64,000 nucleotides of DNA from JALSRK01 sp964461995 (GTDB lineage: Bacteria > Acidobacteriota > Terriglobia > Bryobacterales > Bryobacteraceae). This document shows, one piece after another, positions 31,999 through 40,386 of the stretch. How positions within the stretch are numbered: the first letter of the stretch is position 1; every line of letters starts with the position of its first letter. A model generated the notes under the pieces. It was not told the origin of the DNA. It ran no database searches and saw nothing but the letters and a program-made list of their open reading frames with translations. The position numbers and the translations under genes were made by a program. Location of the stretch: NCBI GenBank assembly GCA_964461995.1, contig CAYWXL010000011.1, forward strand, positions 1-64,000, given 5' to 3'.

Positions 31999-34301
31999 CG
32001 GGCGGCAAGACGGGCCGGCAGAGAATTCAGACGGGGCTCACGTGGCTGCGGGCGGCGCCCGACGGCCGCCGGCTCCGATTCGGTTTGACGACGGCGGTGC
32101 TTATGACTCTGGTACTTCTTCTGCTTTTCGCAAATCTGGCAAACGGCGGGGTGACGGAACTCCGGCAGCGGGGCTACTCTGTGATTCCCCAGCCGCAGAA
32201 AGTGGAGCTTCGGGACGGGGACGTCGTCTTCGGCGACGACTGGGTCGTGGACGGTGATCCGCAAACGATGGCCTACCGGTCGCTGGTGGCGGATCTGGCC
32301 GCTTTCCACAAGGTCGAGCTGCGGCGCGGCGCCGGCGGCAAGGTCATAAGGTTGAGGGTGCGCGAAGGGGCAGTCGCCACGGGAAAGGAGCCCGGTATTG
32401 AGCGGCAGGCTTACCGGCTTGAGATCACCCCTCGCCAGATTGAGATCACCGGCAACGCCGAAGCGGGCCTGTTTTACGGGGTGCAGACGCTCGTCCAGTT
32501 GCTCAAGCGCGACGCCGCCGGGCGGCTGGTGCTGCCAGAAGGGAAGATCGAGGATTGGCCTGCGCTCCAGTTGCGGTTCCTGCACTGGGACACCAAGCAC
32601 CACCAGGACCGCATCGAGACGCTGAAGCGCTACCTCGACTGGTCGGCGCGTTTTAAGGTCAACATGATTGCCTTCGAGCTCGAGGACAAGTTCGAGTACC
32701 CGTCCCATCCGGTGATCGGCGCGCCTGGGGCCTTCACCACCGAGCAGTTGCAGGAGCTGGTCGATTACGGTCTGGAGCGGTTCATCCAGATCGTACCCGA
32801 TATCCAAGCCCCCGCTCACATGGCTTATGTGTTGAAGCACCCCGAGTTCGCCGAGCTACGCGCCGACGGCAACAACTACCAGGCGGCACTGTGCGATCCC
32901 CGCACCTACGAGTTGATCTTTTCCATGTACGACGACGTGATCCGCGCCACCAAGGGCGTGGACTACTTCTACGTCTCCACCGACGAGGTCTACTACGCGG
33001 GGATCGACAAGCGCTGCAAGGAGCCGTACAACGAGGTCAACCGCAGCCTGAAGTGGGTGGAGTTCGTGCGGAAGGCTCGGGACTTCCTCGCCGAGCGCGG
33101 CCGGCGGCCACTGGCTTGGGTCGAGTACCCGGTACTGCCCGAGCATGTCCATATGCTGCCCCCGGACCTGATCGATGGCGTCATCGGTGAAGAGGAATAT
33201 CTGGAGCCCGAAAAGAAGCTCGGGATGCGTCAGCTCGCCTACGTCTCGATGCAGGGAAGCGAGTATCTCTTCCCGAACCACCTGAGCCTGGAGAGTGACA
33301 GCGGCGTCACCACCGGCCGGCTCGAATCGGCCTATGAGAAGATCGCCCACGGCCGGCACTGGCGCGGCAATCCCATCGGCGTCTTCGGCGCGGCCTGGGA
33401 CGATTCGGGCCTGCACAACGAGACGTTCTGGCTTGGCTGGTCGGCCGTCGCCCAGTGGGGCTGGAACCCTGGGACGGTCTCTGTGGCGCAGCACGTCGCC
33501 GAGTTCATGGAGACCTACTACGGGCCGCGGGTCGCCGGAATGGCCGAAGTCTACCGGCGGATGCAGCGGCAGGCCCGGGCCTGGCGGTCCACGTGGGACC
33601 GGGTGACCTCGCGGGTGCGCGGGCCGGGCTACGGAAACTCGCGGGGTCCGGGCATCGGCACGCGGCGCTACGATCTCACCCTCGAGGCGCCGCCGCTGCC
33701 CAAGCTGCCGGACCTCGCTTTCCAGCCGGCCTTCGCCTCGACATACGAGAAGTACCTGGCCACGGCCAAGGCGCGGGCGCTCGAGAACCGCCAACTGCTG
33801 GCCGCTCTGCAGGAGAACCTCGGCCGCGCGGACCGCAACCGGTATAACCTGGAGGTCTTCCTCGCCCTGGCCGAGTTCATGGGCCACAAGTGGAGCCTGC
33901 TCACCGGACTGGCGGAGGCCGAACGGTCGCTCGCCAGGGCCCGGGACGCGGCGGCTGCAAACAAACCGGCAGAGGCCGTGGGCCATTTGGTGGCGGCGCA
34001 CAACCGGGTGCAGCGCCTGCGCGAGGAAGGCGAACGAATCTTCGCTGATCTGAAGACCGTCTACGAGAAAAGTCGCTACCCCAAGGGCCGGTCGGTCGGC
34101 GGCCGCAAGTTTTTCCATAAGCTGGACGACACCAAGGACCATTGGGCGGACCGCACGCCCGACCTGAGCTTCATGATGATGCCCGAGCGCAGCATCGGGC
34201 TGGAGAAGTGGGTGAAGCAGCTTTCCGAGGTCACGCGCTCTTACGCCAAGGCGCACAACGTGCCGGTGAAGGGACTGGCCGAGCCCCGGCTGGAAGAATA
34301 G
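31995..34301 (+). CDS. Glycoside hydrolase family 20 enzyme, copy 2
   Basis: Paralogue of the preceding gene, 768 residues from ATG 31995, which overlaps the upstream stop (ATGA). An earlier in-frame start at 31935 lies inside copy 1. It has a basic N-terminus and a membrane or signal helix at about 32-50 (TTAVLMTLVLLLLFANLANG), so it may stay anchored in the inner membrane. The N-terminal GH20 domain opens YSVIPQPQKVELRDG, the catalytic pair is Asp330-Glu331 in YVSTDEVYY, and the C-terminal helical region again carries EKSRYPKGRSVGG. Keeping two linked copies suggests different linkages or cell locations. Only 4 bp separate it from the Kelch gene. Confidence 0.87.
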   Translation: MTGGKTGRQRIQTGLTWLRAAPDGRRLRFGLTTAVLMTLVLLLLFANLANGGVTELRQRGYSVIPQPQKVELRDGDVVFGDDWVVDGDPQTMAYRSLVADLAAFHKVELRRGAGGKVIRLRVREGAVATGKEPGIERQAYRLEITPRQIEITGNAEAGLFYGVQTLVQLLKRDAAGRLVLPEGKIEDWPALQLRFLHWDTKHHQDRIETLKRYLDWSARFKVNMIAFELEDKFEYPSHPVIGAPGAFTTEQLQELVDYGLERFIQIVPDIQAPAHMAYVLKHPEFAELRADGNNYQAALCDPRTYELIFSMYDDVIRATKGVDYFYVSTDEVYYAGIDKRCKEPYNEVNRSLKWVEFVRKARDFLAERGRRPLAWVEYPVLPEHVHMLPPDLIDGVIGEEEYLEPEKKLGMRQLAYVSMQGSEYLFPNHLSLESDSGVTTGRLESAYEKIAHGRHWRGNPIGVFGAAWDDSGLHNETFWLGWSAVAQWGWNPGTVSVAQHVAEFMETYYGPRVAGMAEVYRRMQRQARAWRSTWDRVTSRVRGPGYGNSRGPGIGTRRYDLTLEAPPLPKLPDLAFQPAFASTYEKYLATAKARALENRQLLAALQENLGRADRNRYNLEVFLALAEFMGHKWSLLTGLAEAERSLARARDAAAANKPAEAVGHLVAAHNRVQRLREEGERIFADLKTVYEKSRYPKGRSVGGRKFFHKLDDTKDHWADRTPDLSFMMMPERSIGLEKWVKQLSEVTRSYAKAHNVPVKGLAEPRLEE
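32583..32623 (+). repeat. 41-bp repeat unit, copy 2 (within GH20 copy 2)
   Basis: Exact match to 30283-30323. The first mismatch after it is a third-position C to G in the following codon, which shows that the protein sequence is conserved while the DNA has begun to drift. Confidence 0.75.
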
Positions 34302-34305
34302 TCCG

Positions 34306-36726
34306 ATGCGCGCACTCCTCGCGGGCCTGTTGTCGGCCGCTTGTTTGGTCGCGGCCGATCTGCCGCCGAACCGCTGGGTCGAACTGGCGAAGGACCCGGC
34401 CGGCGCCCGGCGCGGCTCGGCGATCCGTTACGCGCCGGCGATCGACGCCTTTCTGCTCTGGGGCTTCATGAACGACGACCCGGAGCTGCTCCAGGAGCAC
34501 CCGCTCATCCGCGTGCCCGAGTACGACATGGTCGCTTTCGACCCGGACGCGCGGCGGTGGGAGAACCAGTTTCCGCCGGCCTGGGAGCGCCTCTGGAGGA
34601 AGCGGTTGCCGCTGGCTTACGTCCCCCGGACTTACGCGGGAATCACCTCCGGCAGCGAGCGGACTGTGATGCGCAGTCCGACAGATGATGAACCCGCCGC
34701 TCCCCGCCCGGACCTGAACATCGTCTTCGATCAGGTGGCCTACCGGGAGACGGACGCCTCACTTTATTACTTCACGGGCGGGCTCACCGCGGCCTACGAC
34801 GTCCGCCGCCGCCGCTGGCGCGATCTGCGGCCGCGGCGTTCGCCCCCTCCAGTGCTGGGCGGTTCGCTCGTCTGGGATCCCGTCGCCGACGAGCTGATTC
34901 TTTTCGGCGGCGGCCACGTGGCCGAACGGGGTCCGGACGGCAAGGTGCGGGGGTACACCGGAACTTGGGTGTTCCGCCCAGCCGACGGTGAGTGGCGGCG
35001 GCTGTCTCTAGTTGTCGAGCCGCCGCCGCGGATGCAGACGCGGATGGTCTGCGATCGCCGCAACGGTGTTGTGGTGCTGTTCGGCGGCGACGGGCAGAGC
35101 CACTATCTGGCCGACACCTGGCTGTTCGATCTGAAGACCCGCCGCTGGCGCAAGTCGCAGGCGCCGGGGGGACCCGAGGCCCGGGCCGGACATTTCACCG
35201 TGTGGGATCCCGGGACCGGCTGGGTGATCGTCGGAGGCGGCTACAACCGCCGGGACCTCACCGACATGTGGGCCTACGACGCCGCCGAAGACCGCTGGCG
35301 GAAGCTCAACGGACGCGTACCCACGGGCTTCTACATCAATGGCGACATCGCCCCCGAGCGGCGGCTGATCGTGCTCGTCACGAACACCCGCCGACCGGGC
35401 GACCGGAGCAGTTGCAACACGCTTTACCCGGTGCGCACCACTTACGGGTACCGCATTGAGAAAGAGGGTATCGTGGACGCGGCGGTCCCGGTCCGTCCGC
35501 AACAGGCGATTCCGAAGCGGCCGCCCGAAGAATCGGCTGGCACACAGTCAGATCCCCGCCGCCGGGCCACGCAACGGGCCAGGCTCGAGAGCCTGCCCGA
35601 GAACGAATGGGTGCTGCTGGCCGATCCGGGACGCGCCGCGATCACCCGCACTTGGGGCAGCGCCACCTTCGACACGCGGCGGGAGCGGATTCTCTACTGG
35701 GGCGGCGGCCACTGCGGCTACGGCGGCAACGACGTGGATGTCTACGACCTGGCCGAACACACCTGGATCGGCGGGGCGGAGCCGGAGTTCCCCGGCCGGA
35801 CGTGGGACAAAGGCGTCCGGCTCGCCGGCGTCACCTTCCGCGGCGGGCCGTGGACCACCCACGGCCGCAAGGCCTACGCCTACGACCCGGTAGGCGACCG
35901 GCTGATCAATGTCGTCCGGATGCGGCTGACAACGGGCTACGAGCCCGAATGGGCGCACGGCTGGCCGGAGAGCCGCGCCGTCGCTGCCGATGCGCTGGTC
36001 CGGCCGCCGTCTTCTTACAAGAAGTTCGTCACCTGGAGCTGGGATCCCGAGACGCGGGAGTGGACGCTCATCGGTCCGGCGCCGGAAGGCGTGGACACGG
36101 TGGTTACCACTCCCCACGGCGTCGTGGGCGTCCGCCTGGACTGGCGCAGCCGGTTGAACGACGCCGGCTACCTGCTTCCCTGGCGGCCGGACGATCCGCC
36201 CCAGGAGACGAGCGTCTGGCTGCTCCGCGGCTCGGACTGGGAGCGCGTGGACCGCAGCGGCCCCTGGCCCCAGAACCTCTACGAGATGACGAGCCTGGCC
36301 TGGGACTCGAAGCGCGAACGGCTGCTGCTGCACGGCGGCGGCGCCCGCCGGGACGAGCTGTGGGCCTTCCAGTGGGCTGAGGGCCGGTGGACGAACCTGC
36401 AGCCGAAAGTGGCCGGGGGCGGCAAGCCTCCCGTATGTTCCCGGGAAGCTGTCTACATTCCGGGCGAAGACGTTCTCTTGACTTACGGGCGTTCGCGGCG
36501 CGGTGAATTGCCTCCGATGTGGGCCTACACGGCGGCGGAGAACACGTGGCGAAGGGTGGAGATTCCTATCCGAGAAGGCGAGGAGCTGCACCGGCGGGCG
36601 GGCCAGAACCGTGCCATGGTCTACGATCCGCAACGCGGCCTGGTGCTGCTGGTGCTGGGAGCCCGGGGCGACGAGGGGCGGGCCGCGGTCTTTGCGCTCC
36701 GGTACCGGAACCACGAGCCGCAGTAA
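34306..36726 (+). CDS. Secreted Kelch-repeat / galactose-oxidase-like beta-propeller protein
   Basis: An 806-residue exported protein with a short signal peptide (MRALLAGLLSAACLVAAD; the Cys13 could also suggest a lipoprotein). Repeats of the Kelch type recur from about residue 100: GGSLVWDPVADELILFGGGH, VVLFGGDGQSHYLADTWLFD, WVIVGGGYNRRDLTDMWAYD, ILYWGGGHCGYGGNDVDVYD and LLLHGGGARRDELWAF. Two propellers are likely, with a linker near residues 385-425. No copper-oxidase residues can be assigned with confidence, so binding or lyase-like activity is equally possible. It starts 4 bp after the second GH20 gene and is the last gene of the ROK-GH20-GH20 unit, which implies a role in the same glycan process. 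Confidence 0.8.
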   Translation: MRALLAGLLSAACLVAADLPPNRWVELAKDPAGARRGSAIRYAPAIDAFLLWGFMNDDPELLQEHPLIRVPEYDMVAFDPDARRWENQFPPAWERLWRKRLPLAYVPRTYAGITSGSERTVMRSPTDDEPAAPRPDLNIVFDQVAYRETDASLYYFTGGLTAAYDVRRRRWRDLRPRRSPPPVLGGSLVWDPVADELILFGGGHVAERGPDGKVRGYTGTWVFRPADGEWRRLSLVVEPPPRMQTRMVCDRRNGVVVLFGGDGQSHYLADTWLFDLKTRRWRKSQAPGGPEARAGHFTVWDPGTGWVIVGGGYNRRDLTDMWAYDAAEDRWRKLNGRVPTGFYINGDIAPERRLIVLVTNTRRPGDRSSCNTLYPVRTTYGYRIEKEGIVDAAVPVRPQQAIPKRPPEESAGTQSDPRRRATQRARLESLPENEWVLLADPGRAAITRTWGSATFDTRRERILYWGGGHCGYGGNDVDVYDLAEHTWIGGAEPEFPGRTWDKGVRLAGVTFRGGPWTTHGRKAYAYDPVGDRLINVVRMRLTTGYEPEWAHGWPESRAVAADALVRPPSSYKKFVTWSWDPETREWTLIGPAPEGVDTVVTTPHGVVGVRLDWRSRLNDAGYLLPWRPDDPPQETSVWLLRGSDWERVDRSGPWPQNLYEMTSLAWDSKRERLLLHGGGARRDELWAFQWAEGRWTNLQPKVAGGGKPPVCSREAVYIPGEDVLLTYGRSRRGELPPMWAYTAAENTWRRVEIPIREGEELHRRAGQNRAMVYDPQRGLVLLVLGARGDEGRAAVFALRYRNHEPQ

Positions 36727-36737
36727 GACGGCGCCGC

Positions 36738-37157
36738 TTAGCTAAGTGTAAGGAAGGTTGCGGTAGCCTGCGCCCGGGGTTCACCGTCGATAGTCGTGAT
36801 CTCCGCCTCGGTCCGCAGCCGCCGCCGTTTGCGTTCGACTACGCGGCCCCGGATGCGCAGTTTCTCTCCGGTGGCGACGTAGTGGCGATAGCGCACCTGG
36901 ATCTCCACCGTCATGGCTCGTTCTCCCGCGGCGACCACGGCCTTGGCCATTGCCTCGTCGAGCAGCGTGCAAACGATGCCGCCGTGGAGCACGCCTGCCC
37001 AGCCCTCCAAGTAGTTCAGCGCCACCCACTCCGCACTTACGGAGCCGTCGGCCTCGGTCCGGAAGTCGATGTGGAAGCCGTAGGGGTTGTCCGGCCCGCA
37101 GACTAGGCAGCGGTTCGCGGGGCGGGAGAGAAGCTCTGCTGCGTCTTTCGTGCTCAA
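36738..37157 (-). CDS. PaaI family hotdog thioesterase
   Basis: Small acyl-CoA thioesterase, 139 residues. The hotdog signature NYLEGWAGVLHGGIVCTLLDEAMAKA (in two parts: NYLEGWAGVLHGG, then IVCTLLDEAM) contains the conserved HGG and the acidic residue of the active site. The Cys pair in CLVCGPDNPYGFHI near the start is common in this branch. The start is TTG 37157, which overlaps the stop of the cytochrome peroxidase gene (TTGA), so translation is coupled. The substrate is unknown; aromatic or medium-chain acyl-CoA is possible. The coupling to a haem protein gene has no obvious metabolic explanation. Confidence 0.82.
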   Translation of the reverse strand: MSTKDAAELLSRPANRCLVCGPDNPYGFHIDFRTEADGSVSAEWVALNYLEGWAGVLHGGIVCTLLDEAMAKAVVAAGERAMTVEIQVRYRHYVATGEKLRIRGRVVERKRRRLRTEAEITTIDGEPRAQATATFLTLS

Positions 37158-37795
37158 TCGCTCACGTCCGGTTTCGGGGTTTTCGCCGTGCTGGGTGGCA
37201 GTTCGGGCTTGGCGACGTAGCCGGCCGGGACCTGCCCGGTGAGCGCGTTCAGGAAGGTCACGATGGAGGCGATTTGCTCCGGCGTGAGCTCTTCCCCAGT
37301 TTCATATTCGGCCATTTTCGCGACGGCCTCCTCTAAGGTCGCCACCGACCCGTCGTGGAAGTACGGAGCGGTCTTGGCCACGTTACGGAGTGAGGGTACC
37401 TTGAACATCATCTTATCGGCCTCGTTCTTGGTTACCTCGAAGCGACCCAGATCCTTTTGGTGCGGCCACGGCTTGACGACGCCCAGCTTCTGGAATATGG
37501 TACCGCCAACGTAGGGTCCCATGTGGCAGGTCTGGCAGTTGGCGTCGAGGAACGCCTGGAGACCGGCCAGTTCGGCTTCGGTGAGGGCGGCGGCGTCGCC
37601 TTTCAGGAACTCGTCCCAGCGCCCCGGCGTCACCAGCTTCCGCTCGGCGGCGACTTTTTCTTCGGTGATCAAGTTGGAAGGCGATTCCATTGCTGCGGGT
37701 AGTGGGGCAAAAGCCTTGACTTGCGGGGAATCGGGCGTGAGCGCCGACTTCTTCTCGTCCGGCGCGCAGGCTGCGGGCAGCGCCAAGCCGACCAA
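37154..37795 (-). CDS. Cytochrome c peroxidase-like protein lacking the first haem domain
   Basis: 213 residues. The C-terminal half matches the second haem domain of MauG/di-haem cytochrome c peroxidases: FLKGDAAALTEAELAGL, haem site CQTCH, then FKVPSLRNVAKTAPYFHDG and TPEQIASIVTFLNALTG. The N-terminal part still has the family opening ESPSNLITEEKVAAERKL, but it jumps directly to TPGRWDEFLKGD, so the roughly 150 residues with the first CxxCH are missing. The start is unclear: only TTG 37795 fits, without a Shine-Dalgarno sequence. The hydrophobic stretch VGLALPAACAP looks like a lipoprotein signal that lacks its basic N-terminus. It may be a one-haem electron carrier, or a decaying gene. The stop is coupled to the thioesterase gene. 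Confidence 0.68.
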   Translation of the reverse strand: MVGLALPAACAPDEKKSALTPDSPQVKAFAPLPAAMESPSNLITEEKVAAERKLVTPGRWDEFLKGDAAALTEAELAGLQAFLDANCQTCHMGPYVGGTIFQKLGVVKPWPHQKDLGRFEVTKNEADKMMFKVPSLRNVAKTAPYFHDGSVATLEEAVAKMAEYETGEELTPEQIASIVTFLNALTGQVPAGYVAKPELPPSTAKTPKPDVSD

Positions 37796-37933
37796 GACCG
37801 CGACCGGACTGCCCGGCGGCGGGGGACCGGGAGCACCGTCCGGCAGACGGACAGGAGAGGGGGCGGCTCCATGAGTTTTCCGCCCGCCACGGTGCTCCCG
37901 AACTCAAGATTCATTTTCCCGGACCACGGAGCG

Positions 37934-38347
37934 TCACGCGGGTCGATCCGTCCAATCGGCCTGGCGGCCGCCGCAGCCCGGGCAAGCCGCCTGCGTACGG
38001 CCGTAAGTCTGCGGCAGTGGCGCGCCGCAATTGCAGCAGCGGAACAAGCGCCATTCGGGCAAGCGGAACTCGCCGCCGTCGATCCGCAAGGCTTTGCCGC
38101 CCACCAGCGCTTCCGCCACTTTGTGCCTCGCATTTGCTACGATGCGGCCGAAGGTTTGGCGTGACACACCCATTTCCCGGGCTGCCTCTTCCTGGTACAT
38201 CCCCTCCAGGTCGGCGAGGCGGAGCGCTTCGAACTCGTCCACCCCGAGGGTGACCTCCTCGAGCTCTGTCATGGGGACGCCTTGAGGCTTGAAATATTGG
38301 GCCGGCGGCAGCCCAGTGACGAAGCGGCATCTGGGAGAGCGTCCCAT
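37934..38347 (-). CDS. UPF0251/DUF134 putative DNA-binding protein
   Basis: 137-residue predicted regulator. The start MGRSPRCRFVTGLPPAQYF and the segment VDEFEALRLADLEGMYQEEAA are typical of the UPF0251 family. A sigma-factor-like helix-turn-helix follows (AAREMGVSRQTFGRIVANAR). The C-terminus has a zinc-ribbon-like Cys cluster (CCNCG, then CPGCG). ATG 38347 is chosen over TTG 38356 because the latter overlaps the -10 box and the ATG gives the family N-terminus. It is the first gene of a likely operon with the peroxidase-like and thioesterase genes, separated by a 138-bp stretch (37796-37933) without a recognisable gene. Target sites are unknown. Confidence 0.85.
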   Translation of the reverse strand: MGRSPRCRFVTGLPPAQYFKPQGVPMTELEEVTLGVDEFEALRLADLEGMYQEEAAREMGVSRQTFGRIVANARHKVAEALVGGKALRIDGGEFRLPEWRLFRCCNCGAPLPQTYGRTQAACPGCGGRQADWTDRPA

Positions 38348-38355
38348 CGAAGCCA

Positions 38356-38384
38356 ATTATGGGCATATGCTCATTAGAAGTCAA
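38356..38384 (-). promoter_or_regulatory. Strong sigma-70-like promoter abutting the UPF0251 gene
   Basis: Minus strand: TTGACT (38379-38384), 17-nt spacer, CATAAT (38356-38361), each 5 of 6 to consensus. The predicted start near 38349 leaves only about two bases before ATG 38347, so the message should be leaderless or nearly so. Confidence 0.65.
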
Positions 38385-38591
38385 GCGCCCGGTTCGGCCG
38401 GGCCGCGCAAATGCTGGGGATGGCTCAAGAAAGGGCTTTCCTATTCTGGGCGCTGTTCTCGCCGGGCGGTGGGCGCTGTGGGAGTGGCTGTCCAACGAAC
38501 GTCGAAACGGCCGCCGCACTACCGGCGTCAGATTTTGATGGATGGAAACGGCGGGGCCGGTGGCGCAGTTGTGAAACTTGCCCGGTGCGGG

Positions 38592-38620
38592 TTGACCCTG
38601 CTGCCCCAACGCCCTAAAAT
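38592..38620 (+). promoter_or_regulatory. Sigma-70-like promoter of the GWxTD gene
   Basis: TTGACC (38592-38597), 17-nt spacer, TAAAAT (38615-38620). The predicted transcription start near 38627 gives a leader of about 20 nt before ATG 38648. The remainder of 38385-38591 shows no gene. Confidence 0.62.
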
Positions 38621-38647
38621 CGAGGTAGTTAGACGCCTCAGCCGGTG

Positions 38648-40333
38648 ATGGCTATGGGACTCAGATCTGCTTCTACTGTCAGCTGGGTAATCGTGTTCGC
38701 ATTGCTGGCTGCTCCGGGCCTGTCATCTCCAAAGAAGAACAAGCGGAGTGGAGACGGCTCGCGCGAAACAGTCTCGAAGCCTCTCAGTGAAAAGGAGCGG
38801 CGGCGGCGCGAAAAGAAACTCCGCAAAGAGCTGGAGCGGCCCTTCCGCAAGTGGTTGCAAGAGGACGTCGCTTACATCATCACCGATGAAGAGCGCGCCG
38901 CGTTCAAGAGGCTGCAAACGGCTGAGGAGATGGAGCAGTTCATCGAGCAGTTCTGGCTGCGGCGCGACCCGACTCCCGATACGCCGGAGAACGAGTTCAA
39001 GGAAGAGCATTACCGGCGGATCGCGTACGCCAACGAGCGTTTCGCTTCGGGGATCCCGGGATGGAAGACGGACCGGGGCCGCATCTACATCACCTTCGGC
39101 CCCCCGGACGAAATCGAATCCCACCCTTCTGGCGGCACTTATGTGAGGCCGTGGGAAGAGGGCGGCGGAACTACGGCCACATATCCCTTCGAGATCTGGC
39201 GGTACCGCTGGATTGAAGGTATCGGCTCTGACATCATCATCGAGTTTGTCGATCCCACTCTGACGGGCGAGTACCGGATGACGATGGATCCGTCGGAGAA
39301 GGATGCTCTGCTCTACGTGCCGAACGCGGGTTTGACGTTGCTCGAGGAAATGGGGATCACGAGCAAGGCGGACCGCTTCACCCGCACCGATGGAACGCGC
39401 CTCGGCACGGGTGACATGCCGCTGCCCCAGCGGATGAACCAGTTCGAGCGGCTACGTATTTGGGCCGCCTTGCAGAAGCCGCCGCCGATCAAGTTCAAGG
39501 ACCTCGAGGCGGCGGTGACCTCGACGATCAAGTACAACTTGCTGCCCATGAAGGTCCGGGCGGACTACATCCGGATGACGAGCTCTACGGTGATGACCAA
39601 CATCACTTTGCAGTTCGCCAACAAGGACCTCGAGTTCGAAGATGTTGACGGCGTCTCCCGCGCCACGATCAACATCTATGCGCGGATCACCTCAATGTCC
39701 CGTCGTGTGGTGAACGTCTTCGAAGACGTCATTACCACCGAGGTTCCGACACCGTTGCTCAGCCAGGCGATCGACAAGCAGGCGATTTACCAGAAATCGG
39801 TGCCTTTGCCTCCGGGAACTTACCGTTTGAACGTCGTCGCCAAGGACGTCGTGAGCGGCAACATGAACAACTACGAGATGGCGCTCCGCGTTCCTTATTA
39901 CGAAGACGATGAGCTGAGCATGAGCAGCTTGATCCTCGCTGACAAGATTGAGAAGGTTCCGACCAGGAGGATCGGCACGGGGCAGTTCGTCATCGGCACA
40001 TCGAAGGTGCGGCCGCGCATCGACGACACCTTCCGCCGGGACGAAAAGATGGGGATCTATCTCCAGCTTTACAACTTCGAACCCGACGAGAAAACGCGGA
40101 AGCCTAACGGCGTGATCGAGTACGAGGTGATCCGCAAGAAGGACAACAAGAAGATTTTCGAGTTCACCGAGGAGGTCGCGAGTATCGAGGGCGCCTCGGC
40201 GAACCAGACGGTCATTGAGAAGATCCTGCCGCTCCAAAACCTGGAACCCGGCGAATATCTGTTGAGGCTGAAGGTCACAGACCGGCTCAGAAATCAGACG
40301 CTCACCCCGGAGGCCACGTTCAAGGTAATATAG
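38648..40333 (+). CDS. GWxTD domain-containing secreted protein
   Basis: 561-residue exported protein with a signal peptide (SWVIVFALLAAPGLSS) and then a highly basic, Lys/Arg/Glu-rich coiled segment (about 30-75). The GWxTD domain includes IPGWKTDRGRIYITFGPPDE (about 138-157), the motif that names this family, seen mainly in Acidobacteriota and relatives. The C-terminal half is beta-rich, with FGPP-type and YLRL-type strands, and is probably periplasmic. The family function is unknown. GTG 38645, ATG 38648 and ATG 38654 are adjacent start candidates; none has a clear Shine-Dalgarno sequence. The next gene, an outer-membrane-like protein, follows after 53 bp and is probably co-transcribed. 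Confidence 0.85.
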   Translation: MAMGLRSASTVSWVIVFALLAAPGLSSPKKNKRSGDGSRETVSKPLSEKERRRREKKLRKELERPFRKWLQEDVAYIITDEERAAFKRLQTAEEMEQFIEQFWLRRDPTPDTPENEFKEEHYRRIAYANERFASGIPGWKTDRGRIYITFGPPDEIESHPSGGTYVRPWEEGGGTTATYPFEIWRYRWIEGIGSDIIIEFVDPTLTGEYRMTMDPSEKDALLYVPNAGLTLLEEMGITSKADRFTRTDGTRLGTGDMPLPQRMNQFERLRIWAALQKPPPIKFKDLEAAVTSTIKYNLLPMKVRADYIRMTSSTVMTNITLQFANKDLEFEDVDGVSRATINIYARITSMSRRVVNVFEDVITTEVPTPLLSQAIDKQAIYQKSVPLPPGTYRLNVVAKDVVSGNMNNYEMALRVPYYEDDELSMSSLILADKIEKVPTRRIGTGQFVIGTSKVRPRIDDTFRRDEKMGIYLQLYNFEPDEKTRKPNGVIEYEVIRKKDNKKIFEFTEEVASIEGASANQTVIEKILPLQNLEPGEYLLRLKVTDRLRNQTLTPEATFKVI

Positions 40334-40386
40334 GGGCGGGGCGTCAGGCGGTCCGCCTTCGGGGCGGCCGCTGCGGATGATTCCGA

